From contig NZ_KB849796.1 in the NCBI RefSeq assembly GCF_000369045.1, forward strand, positions 412,474 through 476,473: a stretch of DNA of 64,000 nt, written 5' to 3'. Every line of letters begins with the position of its first letter. The first letter of the stretch is position 1. The stretch comes from Acinetobacter pittii ATCC 19004 = CIP 70.29. GTDB lineage: Bacteria > Pseudomonadota > Gammaproteobacteria > Pseudomonadales > Moraxellaceae. The notes below the pieces were generated by a model. That model was given only the letters and a program-made list of their open reading frames with translations. It did no database searches and was not told the DNA's origin. This document shows, piece after piece, positions 8,428 through 15,883 of this stretch. Both the position numbers and the translations under genes were made by a program.

Positions 8428-9816
8428 TTAAATATCTGCTTCTAAGGCAGGTACAGACTGCTCAGCTTTTAATTTTCGGCGTTTAAATTGGTAAGCCACC
8501 ATCAAACACAAGATCCAGCCAGGAATCATCATGACCGCAACACGCATATCTGGTGTTAAAGACATCACGACCAAAATACCCAGCATAAACAGTATGCATA
8601 AATAGTTGCTAAATGGATACATGAAGCTTGGGAACTTTGTTGTTTGCCCTTGGCGTTGCATATATTTGCGGAATTTTAAATGCGTCCATGAAATTACAAC
8701 CCAGTTAATTACAATCGCTGCAACCACAAGCATCATGAGTAAACCAAATGCTTTTTCAGGGAAAATATAGTTTAACAGTACACATAAAATAGTGACTGCC
8801 GCTGAAAGGATCACTGCATTGGTTGGAATACCACGTTTATTAATACGTGCAAATACTTTTGGTGCATTTCCTTGTTGCGCAAGGCCTAACAACATACGGC
8901 TACTGCAATAACTTGTGCCGTTATAAACTGAAACCGCTGCTGTCAAAATGACAAAGTTCAATAACGTTGCAATGCCTTGGCTATCTAAAGAAGCAAATAC
9001 CATCACAAATGGACTGCCACCTTGTGCCATCTGGTTCCATGGGAATAGCGAGAATAAAACAAAAAGTGTCGCAATATAGAAAATCAAAATACGATAAATA
9101 ATTTGATTCACAGCTTTAGGTAAAGTTTTATCAGGGTCACGTGCTTCAGCTGCAGTAATACCGAAAAGCTCAATACCACCAAAAGCAAAAATAATGACCG
9201 CCATTGCCATCACTAAGCCTTCAACACCAAACGGGAAGAAACCGCCAAGTGCCCAGAGGTTTGAAATGCTTGCCTGTGGACCTGCTGTGCCTGTTGCAAG
9301 TAGATATGAACCAAAGCCAATCATTGCAAGAATCGCTAAGATTTTGACAATAGAAAACCAAAATTCCATTTCGCCAAAAAACTTAACGTGTAGCAAATTA
9401 ATGCCATTAATTAAGACAAAGAAGGCTAAAGCAGATGCCCACGTCGGGATTTGCGGCCACCAATATTGAATGTAAAGACCAATTGCGCTTAGTTCTGCCA
9501 TACAGACGAGTACATTGAGTACCCAATAGTTCCATCCTGACATGAACCCTGCAAATGGTCCCCAATATTTGTAGGCAAAATGACTAAAAGAACCACTGAC
9601 TGGCTCTTCAACTACCATTTCACCAAGCTGACGCATCATTAAAAAAGCAATAAATCCTGCAATGGCATAACCGAGGATGACCGATGGACCTGCTAATTTA
9701 ATCGATTGTGATATACCAAGAAAAAGCCCTGTGCCAATCGCCCCACCCAATGCAATAAGCTGGATGTGCCGATTACTCAAACCATGTTTCAGGTTTCCTT
9801 GCTCTTGTGCTGACAT
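8428..9816 (-). CDS. Amino acid permease (AAT family), probably aromatic
   Basis: Inner-membrane proton symporter of the APC superfamily, AAT family (462 residues, 12 predicted membrane segments). The N-terminus carries the family signature around LSNRHIQLIALGGAIGTGLF and the E-x-PVSGSFSHFA segment; FAFGGIELFGITAAEA marks the sixth helix. It is divergent from fahA-maiA and shares the dyad repeated by those genes, so tyrosine or phenylalanine (AroP-like) is the likeliest substrate. Sequence alone cannot exclude proline or GABA. Confidence 0.88.
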   Translation of the reverse strand: MSAQEQGNLKHGLSNRHIQLIALGGAIGTGLFLGISQSIKLAGPSVILGYAIAGFIAFLMMRQLGEMVVEEPVSGSFSHFAYKYWGPFAGFMSGWNYWVLNVLVCMAELSAIGLYIQYWWPQIPTWASALAFFVLINGINLLHVKFFGEMEFWFSIVKILAILAMIGFGSYLLATGTAGPQASISNLWALGGFFPFGVEGLVMAMAVIIFAFGGIELFGITAAEARDPDKTLPKAVNQIIYRILIFYIATLFVLFSLFPWNQMAQGGSPFVMVFASLDSQGIATLLNFVILTAAVSVYNGTSYCSSRMLLGLAQQGNAPKVFARINKRGIPTNAVILSAAVTILCVLLNYIFPEKAFGLLMMLVVAAIVINWVVISWTHLKFRKYMQRQGQTTKFPSFMYPFSNYLCILFMLGILVVMSLTPDMRVAVMMIPGWILCLMVAYQFKRRKLKAEQSVPALEADI

Positions 9817-9855
9817 ATGATTATTCTCATCCGTGTCACGTAATTTTTTTCCAAT

Positions 9856-9876
9856 AAATTACGTATATCATAAATT
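9856..9876. promoter_or_regulatory. TTATG-N5-CATAA dyad, copy 1 (near permease)
   Basis: TTACG-TATAT-CATAA at 9859-9873, flanked by AAA and ATT, one mismatch from the dyad. It is 40-60 bases upstream of the permease ATG. Proposed operator for the tyrosine degradation genes (inference). Confidence 0.5.
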
Positions 9877-9985
9877 GATCAAACTTTCATAGAGATTCAT
9901 GAAAAAATAATTGCGTGACTTTTCTCATGACCGCGAATGAAAACAGAAAATACAAGAAATGACAATTATTATGGAATGTGTAATT

Positions 9986-10006
9986 AAATTATGTATTGCG
10001 TAATTT
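9986..10006. promoter_or_regulatory. TTATG-N5-CATAA dyad, copy 2 (upstream of fahA)
   Basis: TTATG-TATTG-CGTAA at 9989-10003 within AAA...TTT flanks, one mismatch from perfect symmetry. It resembles the pair upstream of hpd across the whole 21-base unit. Confidence 0.55.
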
Positions 10007-10172
10007 GATGAATTCAGTATTATAGAGACATGAAGCAATTGGTTGTGCTCGGTCTATATCAAACTCATAAGACAAAAGATGATCTAAGCAAAGGTTAAAA
10101 CTTATTGAGTAGCTCAGTCCTAGACCGAACTTTTATTTGTATAAGACCCGAGATAAAGACAAGGAAGCGAAA

Positions 10173-11480
10173 ATGGAACAAAAACTAAACTCTTTTATTG
10201 AAGTTTCACCTCAATCAGATTTCACTATTCATAATTTGCCTTACGGTGTTTTTAGCAGAGCTAACGAAAGTGAGCGTCAAGTTGGTGTAGCTATTGGTGA
10301 TTGGGTGATTGATCTCGCTGCTCTTGAAAAGCACGGTCTTTTAAAACTTTCAGAACAAGACACATATTTTAACCAGCCAACACTCAATAAATTTATCGAG
10401 TCTGGCAAAGCCAACTGGTCAAAAGTTCGTAAGACACTACAGTCTCTTCTCTCGGTTGAAAATTTAACGCTTCAAGAAAATGAAGCATTGCGCCAGGAAG
10501 TTTTGGTTAAGCAAGACAATGTTACTTTGCATTTACCACTTCAAGTATCTGGTTATACCGATTTCTATTCTTCTAAAGAACATGCCACCAATGTAGGCTG
10601 TATGTTCCGCGACCCTAAAAATGCTTTACTGCCAAACTGGACTGAATTGCCTGTTGGTTATAATGGTCGTGCTAGTTCTGTTGTAGTCAGTGGCACTCAA
10701 GTCGTACGTCCATCTGGACAAATTAAACTTCCAAATGAAGAGCGCCCAGTTTTCTCAGCTACGCGTAAACTCGATTTCGAACTTGAAACAGCATTTGTTA
10801 TTGGTAAACCAACAGAGCTTAGTCAACCGATCTCGATTGAAAATGCGTGGGATCATATTTTTGGAATGGTATTACTCAATGACTGGTCAGCACGCGATAT
10901 CCAGCAATGGGAATATGTGCCTCTAGGTCCTTTCAATTCAAAATCATTTGCTAGTGCCATCTCACCGTGGGTAGTCACACTTGAAGCACTTGAGCCATTT
11001 AAAGTGGAAGGCCCAAAACAAGAGCCTAAACCTTTAGCGTATTTACAAGAAAATATCGCGAATAGTTATGACATTAATTTGAGTGTTGAAATTCAAAGCC
11101 CGAAATCGGCACAAGCTGACGTGATTTGCCAAACTAATTTCAAATATATGTACTGGTCTATGGCTCAACAGCTTACTCACCACACCATTGGCGGCTGTAA
11201 TGTTCAGGTTGGTGATTTAATGGGTTCAGGTACCATTTCAGGTTCTACACCTGACTCTTATGGCAGCTTGCTTGAGCTTACATGGAACACCACCAAGCCT
11301 TTAACACTTGCCAATGGTGAAACTCGTGGTTTCTTGCAAGACGGCGATACCCTGATCATGAAAGGTCATTGTGAGAAAAATGGTATTCGCATTGGCTTCG
11401 GTGAAGTTCGAAATACAGTCCTTCCTGCATTAAATTTCGATTTTGCAGAAACTTCGGAGCCTGACTATGAAGCTGTATAG
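10173..11480 (+). CDS. fahA: Fumarylacetoacetase
   Basis: Last step of tyrosine breakdown: fumarylacetoacetate to fumarate and acetoacetate. The start is the ATG at 10173 (AGGA at 10162-10165); the reading frame extends upstream to a TTG with no ribosome site. The 435 residues are close to the family. Ca2+ ligands and active-site residues are visible in TDFYSSKEHATNVG (Asp, His), LDFELETAFVIG (two Glu) and NDWSARDIQQWEYVPLGPF (Asp, Lys/Arg region). Its 3' end overlaps maiA by 14 bases, so the two are probably translationally coupled. Confidence 0.96.
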   Translation: MEQKLNSFIEVSPQSDFTIHNLPYGVFSRANESERQVGVAIGDWVIDLAALEKHGLLKLSEQDTYFNQPTLNKFIESGKANWSKVRKTLQSLLSVENLTLQENEALRQEVLVKQDNVTLHLPLQVSGYTDFYSSKEHATNVGCMFRDPKNALLPNWTELPVGYNGRASSVVVSGTQVVRPSGQIKLPNEERPVFSATRKLDFELETAFVIGKPTELSQPISIENAWDHIFGMVLLNDWSARDIQQWEYVPLGPFNSKSFASAISPWVVTLEALEPFKVEGPKQEPKPLAYLQENIANSYDINLSVEIQSPKSAQADVICQTNFKYMYWSMAQQLTHHTIGGCNVQVGDLMGSGTISGSTPDSYGSLLELTWNTTKPLTLANGETRGFLQDGDTLIMKGHCEKNGIRIGFGEVRNTVLPALNFDFAETSEPDYEAV

Positions 11481-12099
11481 TTACTTTCGTAGCTCTGCAG
11501 CCTACAGAGTACGGATTGGTCTGAACATTAAAGGTTTAGCTTATGAGACTGTTCCGGTTCATCTAGTAAAAAACGAACAGCAAAGCGAAGACTATTTAAA
11601 GTTAAACCGTAGTGCTCTGGTCCCGACTTTAATTGACGGCGATTTAACCTTGTCTCAATCGTTAAGTATTTTGGAATATCTGGATGAACAATATCCAGAA
11701 ACCAAACTACTTCCAAGTGATGTGCAAGAGAGAGCCAAAATCCGTGCTTTTGCTCAAGCAATCGCTTGCGATATTCATCCATTAAATAACTTACGCGTAC
11801 TGAAATATTTAAAAAATGACTTAAATGTTTCAGACGAACAAAAAAATTATTGGTATCAGCACTGGATTATTGAAGGCTTTCAAAATCTCGAACAGCTACT
11901 TCAAGATTCAAATGGACAATTTTGCTTTGGACAACAAGCAACAATTGCCGATTGCTGCCTGATTCCACAGGTCTACAACGCGAAACGCTTCAAGATTGAT
12001 TTATCTGCGTTTCCAAAAATTGAATCGATTTATCACCATTGTTTGTCTATCCCAGCCTTTTATAACGCGGCGCCAGAACAACAACCAGATTGGGAATAG
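11467..12099 (+). CDS. maiA: Maleylacetoacetate isomerase (zeta-class GST)
   Basis: Glutathione-dependent isomerase turning maleylacetoacetate into fumarylacetoacetate, just before FahA. The 210-residue protein begins MKLYSYFRSSAAYRVRIGLN; the Ser-Ser-x-x-Tyr-Arg-Val-Arg motif is the zeta-class glutathione-binding signature. The N-terminal thioredoxin domain runs to about residue 80 (LSQSLSILEYLDE), then the helical GST domain. An earlier ATG at 11443 is in frame but lies deep in fahA, so I use 11467. Confidence 0.95.
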   Translation: MKLYSYFRSSAAYRVRIGLNIKGLAYETVPVHLVKNEQQSEDYLKLNRSALVPTLIDGDLTLSQSLSILEYLDEQYPETKLLPSDVQERAKIRAFAQAIACDIHPLNNLRVLKYLKNDLNVSDEQKNYWYQHWIIEGFQNLEQLLQDSNGQFCFGQQATIADCCLIPQVYNAKRFKIDLSAFPKIESIYHHCLSIPAFYNAAPEQQPDWE

Positions 12100-12116
12100 T
12101 AAAAAGGAGTTTTAAT

Positions 12117-12665
12117 ATGACATTTGCCATTAAAAAAATACATCACGTTGCATATCGTTGTAAGGATGCGAAAGAAACTGTTGAGTGGTATAAAAAAATG
12201 CTCAATATGGATTTCATTTTAGCTTTTGCTGAAGACCATGTGCCGTCAACTAAAGCTTTTGACCCATATATGCATTTATTCTTAGATGCTGGTCAAGGTA
12301 ACGTTTTGGCATTTTTTGAATTGCCAACTCAACCAGAAATGGGCCGAGACGAAAATACGCCTCAATGGGTACAACATATTGCTTTTGAAGTTGAAGACTT
12401 AAATGCGTTGATGGCTGCCAAGCAACATTTAGAAGAAAATGGTGTGAAAGTCTTAGGTGTAACTAACCATGGCATTTTCCACTCAATTTATTTCTTTGAC
12501 CCAAATGGCCATCGTTTAGAACTGACTTATAACGATGCGCATGCTGAAGAAAAAATTGCAAAAATTACTGAAGAAATGAAAACTGAAATGCTAGAGGAAT
12601 GGAGCAAAACCAAACGCGCTCCACACCACACTCATTTCTTGCATGAAGAAGAGTTAGGAACCTAA
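12117..12665 (+). CDS. VOC-family (glyoxalase/dioxygenase superfamily) protein
   Basis: A 182-residue single-chain protein of the vicinal oxygen chelate fold, with two beta-alpha-beta-beta-beta modules. Metal-binding candidates are IHHVAYRC near the start, VQHIAFEVED in the middle and HRLELTY near residue 140. Start ATG 12117 follows AAGGAGT; an ATG at 12090 lies inside maiA and lacks a ribosome site. It is the third gene of the fahA-maiA operon, 17 bases after maiA. A role in tyrosine degradation is implied, but the reaction is not known from sequence. Confidence 0.88.
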   Translation: MTFAIKKIHHVAYRCKDAKETVEWYKKMLNMDFILAFAEDHVPSTKAFDPYMHLFLDAGQGNVLAFFELPTQPEMGRDENTPQWVQHIAFEVEDLNALMAAKQHLEENGVKVLGVTNHGIFHSIYFFDPNGHRLELTYNDAHAEEKIAKITEEMKTEMLEEWSKTKRAPHHTHFLHEEELGT

Positions 12666-12683
12666 TTTTTAAAGAGCGCACTA

Positions 12684-12742
12684 AAAAATCGGCATTGATT
12701 AGAATTGTTTTAAGAGCAGTTCTATATCAATGCCGATTTATA
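12684..12742. terminator. Long hairpin after the fahA operon
   Basis: AAATCGGCATTGAT (from 12686) pairs with ATCAATGCCGATTT (to 12739), and the stem extends inward through TAGAATTG against CAGTTCTA with one bulge and one mismatch, giving about 22 pairs around a 9-base loop. It is much longer than the other terminators here and lacks a strong T tract. It may be a terminator, an RNA-stabilising 3' end, or a degenerate repeat element. Confidence 0.6.
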
Positions 12743-12959
12743 TTATTTAAAACCGCTAAATTTCTAGAAAATTACGCTATAAATAAGAGCATAGTGATTT
12801 TAGAAAATTGTTGGTTATTAAACATGTCAATTTCGCTAATAGAAAAAGGTGATTTCTATTTTTCACTAGGCTCAGGCATGATGTAAAACGCGCCAATTTC
12901 AATTTATGTTTTGATCGTCACTGTTTAACAGCTGAAGTAAATTTATTAAGGGTATTTAA
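12743..12959. other. Intergenic region before the IclR regulator
   Basis: AT-rich; a 63-codon open frame begins at 12695 but runs through the hairpin and has no ribosome site, so I do not call it. Presumed to hold the regulator's promoter. Confidence 0.4.
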
Positions 12960-13739
12960 ATGATTGAAGAAAAAGTATCTGGGGGGGTTCAATCACTTGA
13001 AGTCGGTTTATCTGTACTAAACGCCCTTTTGGAACACAATCAACCTATTATTCTCAAAGATCTGTCTAGCAAGCTAGAAATGCATCCTGCAAAAGTTCAC
13101 CGCTATCTGGTTAGCCTTATTCGCATGGAATATGCAAAACAACTTGATGATGGGCAATATGCCCTAGGTGATCAGGCATGGCGCTTAGGTCTCAACTGTG
13201 TTCAGCATAGCGACACACTACAGCTGGTACAGCATTTAATTTATGACCTACAAAACAAAATTGGTTGCGGTATACAAATTAGTAAATGGTCACCAAAAGG
13301 CCCTGTCGTGGTTCAATCGATTGAGTCAAACCATCCTATTTCGATTGTGACTAAAGTCGGCTCGATTATGCCTTTAGTGAATTCTGCTGCGGGACGTCTA
13401 TTTGCTTCTTATCTTCCAGAACATTTTGTTCGTCCCTTAATGGAAGCAGAATGGCAAAAGCATCAGGAACTTGGTCTGCACATCGCACCACAAAACTGGC
13501 AAGCATTTACAGAGCTTAAAGACACCATTCGCCAGCAACAAATGTCGGCAGCGAAAGGCGATTTATTGACAGGAATTAATGCGGTAGGTTTACCTGTATT
13601 TAACTCAAACCAGAGTATTGAGTTTTGTATTGTCGCACTAGACAGTGAAATGTTTTTACCAGTCGACCCTCACAGTAAAACGATTGAAATCTTGAAAAAT
13701 GAAGTGAACCTTATTAATCAATATATTAAAAGCCGCTAA
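12960..13739 (+). CDS. IclR-family transcriptional regulator
   Basis: A 259-residue regulator: N-terminal winged helix-turn-helix (about residues 8-65, with MHPAKVHRYLVSLIRMEYAK) and C-terminal IclR effector-binding domain with the SAAGRLFASYLP segment. It lies between the fahA operon and hpd, and is the only regulator in the tyrosine cluster, so it is the natural candidate to bind the repeated TTATG-N5-CATAA dyad. Homologues in this context sense aromatic acids such as homogentisate; the ligand here is inferred. Confidence 0.93.
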   Translation: MIEEKVSGGVQSLEVGLSVLNALLEHNQPIILKDLSSKLEMHPAKVHRYLVSLIRMEYAKQLDDGQYALGDQAWRLGLNCVQHSDTLQLVQHLIYDLQNKIGCGIQISKWSPKGPVVVQSIESNHPISIVTKVGSIMPLVNSAAGRLFASYLPEHFVRPLMEAEWQKHQELGLHIAPQNWQAFTELKDTIRQQQMSAAKGDLLTGINAVGLPVFNSNQSIEFCIVALDSEMFLPVDPHSKTIEILKNEVNLINQYIKSR

Positions 13740-13749
13740 TCAATAGCCA

Positions 13750-13783
13750 TAAAAAAACCAAGAGATCAAACTCTTGGTTTTTT
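13750..13783. terminator. Bidirectional terminator between IclR gene and hpd
   Basis: AAAAAAACCAAGAG and CTCTTGGTTTTTT form an 8-bp core stem with A and T tracts on either side, between convergent genes. Confidence 0.8.
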
Positions 13784-13809
13784 AAGATCAGGAATAAAGC
13801 TCAGCTTAT

Positions 13810-14865
13810 TTATTTAGTTTCTAAAACACCACGGCGAATCTGGTCACGTTCAATCGACTCAAATAATGCCTTAAAGTTACCTTCACCAAAGCCATCATCA
13901 TCTTTACGTTGAATAAATTCAAAGAAAACTGGACCAATCATGTTTTCAGAGAAAATTTGCAATAACAGCTTCTTCTGACCGTCTTTAGTATTACCATCAA
14001 GCAAAATACCGCGCTGTTTTAATTCATCAGTCGGTTCACCATGCTCAGGTAAACGATCTTCTAGCATTTCATAATACGTATTTGGCGGCGGCGTCATAAA
14101 TTTCAGACCAAGGCCTTTTAACTTATCCCAAGTCGAAATTAAGTCATCACAAATAAATGCGATATGCTGAATACCTTCACCATTAAAGTCAGATAGGAAC
14201 TCTGCAATTTGGCCATTTCCTTTGTCTGAATCTTCGTTTAACGGAATACGGATCTTACCGTCTGGTGCTGTTAATGCTTTAGACGTTAAACCTGTATATT
14301 CACCTTTAATATCAAAGTAGCGAATTTCTTGGAAGTTAAAGATTTTTTCATAGAAGTTTGCCCAATACTCCATACGGCCTTTGTAGACGTTATGAGTTAG
14401 GTGGTCAATCTCGTTTAAGCCTGCCCCTACTGGACGTTTGTCGGCATCATCAAAGAAAACAAAGTCATTTTCATAAATATCACGGTCAACTAAAAAGATT
14501 GGCATGCCACCAATACCTTTAATTGCCGGAATGTTAAGCTCCATTGGCCCAACTTTTGAATACATTGGTTCAGCACCAAGCTCTACCGCTTTTTGGAAAG
14601 CTTTTGCTGCATCACGTGTTTTAAAGCCCATTGCACAAGCAGATGGACCATGTTCATTAAAGAAGAATGAAGCATAAGATTCTGGCTGATAATTCAGGAT
14701 AATATTGATATTTCCTTGACGCCATAAGTACGCTTCTTTCGATTTATGCTTGGCTACTTTTGAAAAGCCGATTGTTTCAAAAACTGGATCTAATTCATTT
14801 TCTTTTGAAACAAACTCAATAAATGCAAAACCGCATAATTCTAATGGGTTCTCTAAAATATCCAT
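13810..14865 (-). CDS. hpd: 4-Hydroxyphenylpyruvate dioxygenase
   Basis: Fe(II) enzyme converting 4-hydroxyphenylpyruvate to homogentisate, an early step of tyrosine degradation. The 351 residues are typical of the short bacterial form. The metal triad is visible: His in [12 protein letters not shown], His in [11 protein letters not shown], and Glu in [20 protein letters not shown]. It belongs to the VOC superfamily. It is convergent with the IclR gene and its upstream region carries two dyads shared with the permease/fahA region. Homogentisate dioxygenase, the next enzyme, is not in this window. Confidence 0.97.
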   Translation of the reverse strand: MDILENPLELCGFAFIEFVSKENELDPVFETIGFSKVAKHKSKEAYLWRQGNINIILNYQPESYASFFFNEHGPSACAMGFKTRDAAKAFQKAVELGAEPMYSKVGPMELNIPAIKGIGGMPIFLVDRDIYENDFVFFDDADKRPVGAGLNEIDHLTHNVYKGRMEYWANFYEKIFNFQEIRYFDIKGEYTGLTSKALTAPDGKIRIPLNEDSDKGNGQIAEFLSDFNGEGIQHIAFICDDLISTWDKLKGLGLKFMTPPPNTYYEMLEDRLPEHGEPTDELKQRGILLDGNTKDGQKKLLLQIFSENMIGPVFFEFIQRKDDDGFGEGNFKALFESIERDQIRRGVLETK

Positions 14866-15178
14866 CTAGTTTCCCTCTGGTGATTACCTGTTCCGTTTAT
14901 CTCTATTGCTGATGAACTCAGCTCCTTTCTCTATAGAATACGTTGTCATTGGGTGAAGACTTGAACCGTCAAATTGGCTTAACCCAACACATCCTATGAG
15001 AAAAAAACGAGTCATTAAAACGAAGATATGATGAGCGTAGAGCCTTTAATGATTAATTTCCGTTCCATGTGGTGTTTGTTTTCCATACACACTGTCCTTT
15101 GTTATCTAAAAGTACGATTGAGATTTTTCAATAAACCCTTAAAAATCGTCTTTTCCTAAAAATCATTTATAGATTTAT

Positions 15179-15205
15179 GGAGACCAACATCCTTGTTGGA
15201 TCTCC
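15179..15205. repeat. Compact hairpin in the hpd upstream region
   Basis: GGAGA-CCAACA pairs with TGTTGG-a-TCTCC (11 pairs, one bulged A, 4-base loop). No T tract follows on either strand, so it is not a standard terminator. Confidence 0.5.
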
Positions 15206-15246
15206 AATGGCCATTTACCTTGAATTAGATGCTACTAAAAACAATT

Positions 15247-15267
15247 AAATTATGCAATACATAACTT
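15247..15267. promoter_or_regulatory. TTATG-N5-CATAA dyad, copy 3
   Basis: TTATG-CAATA-CATAA at 15250-15264, a perfect half-site pair with AAA on the left and CTT on the right. On the opposite strand it matches copy 2 closely. Confidence 0.6.
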
Positions 15268-15287
15268 AATTATGAATTGCATAATTT
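15267..15287. promoter_or_regulatory. TTATG-N5-CATAA dyad, copy 4
   Basis: TTATG-AATTG-CATAA at 15270-15284, perfect. It is exactly 20 bases from copy 3 centre to centre, about two helical turns, suggesting cooperative binding on one DNA face. Confidence 0.6.
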
Positions 15288-15392
15288 TAGTAATCTTTTA
15301 ATTTGCCTGTTTTAAAATCAATTGTCATATTCGATATTCTGTTTATGATTCTTTATCTTCAAAAATCTCTCTTGCTTTGAGTTTGGAAAACT

Positions 15393-15863
15393 ATGCTTTT
15401 AGTCAGCGCATGTTTAATTGGTGAACCTGTTCGATATGATGGTAAATCTTGTCCAAATACCCGACTTAAGCAGCTATTAATCAATAAAAAAGCCCATGCA
15501 TTATGCCCAGAGCTATTAGGTGGTTTTACCACTCCCCGTTTACCCGCAGAAATTGTGGGCGGAACAGGTCAAGATGTGCTTGATGGCAAAGCAAAAATTA
15601 TCGATTCATCTGGTTTAGATGTGACAGAGTTATATTTAAAAGGTGCTTACCGCACCCTAGAAGTTGCGCAGCAAATAAAAGCAACTTGTGTGGTTTTAAA
15701 AGAGAATAGCCCATCTTGTGGTAGCCAAAAAATTTATAACGGTACTTTCCAAGGTGAGAAAATTACAGGAGTTGGAATCACCACAGCGCTTTTGCAACGC
15801 CATGGCTTTGAAGTAATTTCTGAAAATGAGATTGAAGATTGGTTAGTAGAACATCCTCTTTAA
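15393..15863 (+). CDS. DUF523 domain protein
   Basis: A 156-residue cytoplasmic protein of the DUF523 family, function unknown. Conserved cysteine-containing segments are present: SACLIGEPVRYDGKSC at the start, LCPELLGG near residue 38, and KENSPSCGSQKIYNGTF near residue 110. The pattern suggests metal or Fe-S binding (inference). The gene is divergent from hpd, with the dyads about 105 bases upstream of its ATG, so it could share regulation with the tyrosine genes. Confidence 0.9.
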   Translation: MLLVSACLIGEPVRYDGKSCPNTRLKQLLINKKAHALCPELLGGFTTPRLPAEIVGGTGQDVLDGKAKIIDSSGLDVTELYLKGAYRTLEVAQQIKATCVVLKENSPSCGSQKIYNGTFQGEKITGVGITTALLQRHGFEVISENEIEDWLVEHPL

Positions 15864-15883
15864 GAGTGTGTTGATCTACCTAA

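Larger units (their letters stand above)
9817..10172. other. Divergent regulatory region, permease / fahA
   Basis: This 356-base region holds promoters for both directions. It contains two copies of the TTATG-N5-CATAA dyad and a distant inverted repeat, TCGGTCTA (10049-10056) with TAGACCGA (10121-10128). No small gene is evident. Confidence 0.55.
14866..15392. other. 527-base regulatory gap upstream of hpd
   Basis: A long divergent intergenic region. It holds a hairpin at 15179-15205 and two tandem dyads at 15247-15287. I found no credible reading frame and no tRNA. A small RNA or a long hpd 5' leader is possible but unproven. Confidence 0.5.

Noticed and set aside
10105..10125. Match to the constitutive synthetic promoter core TAGCTCAGTCCTAG
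   Set aside because: A 14-base resemblance only; the -35 and -10 elements with proper spacing are not both there, and nothing else suggests vector sequence.
12695..12886. Open frame of 63 codons after the fahA operon
   Set aside because: No ribosome site, runs through the long hairpin, and the sequence is low-complexity.
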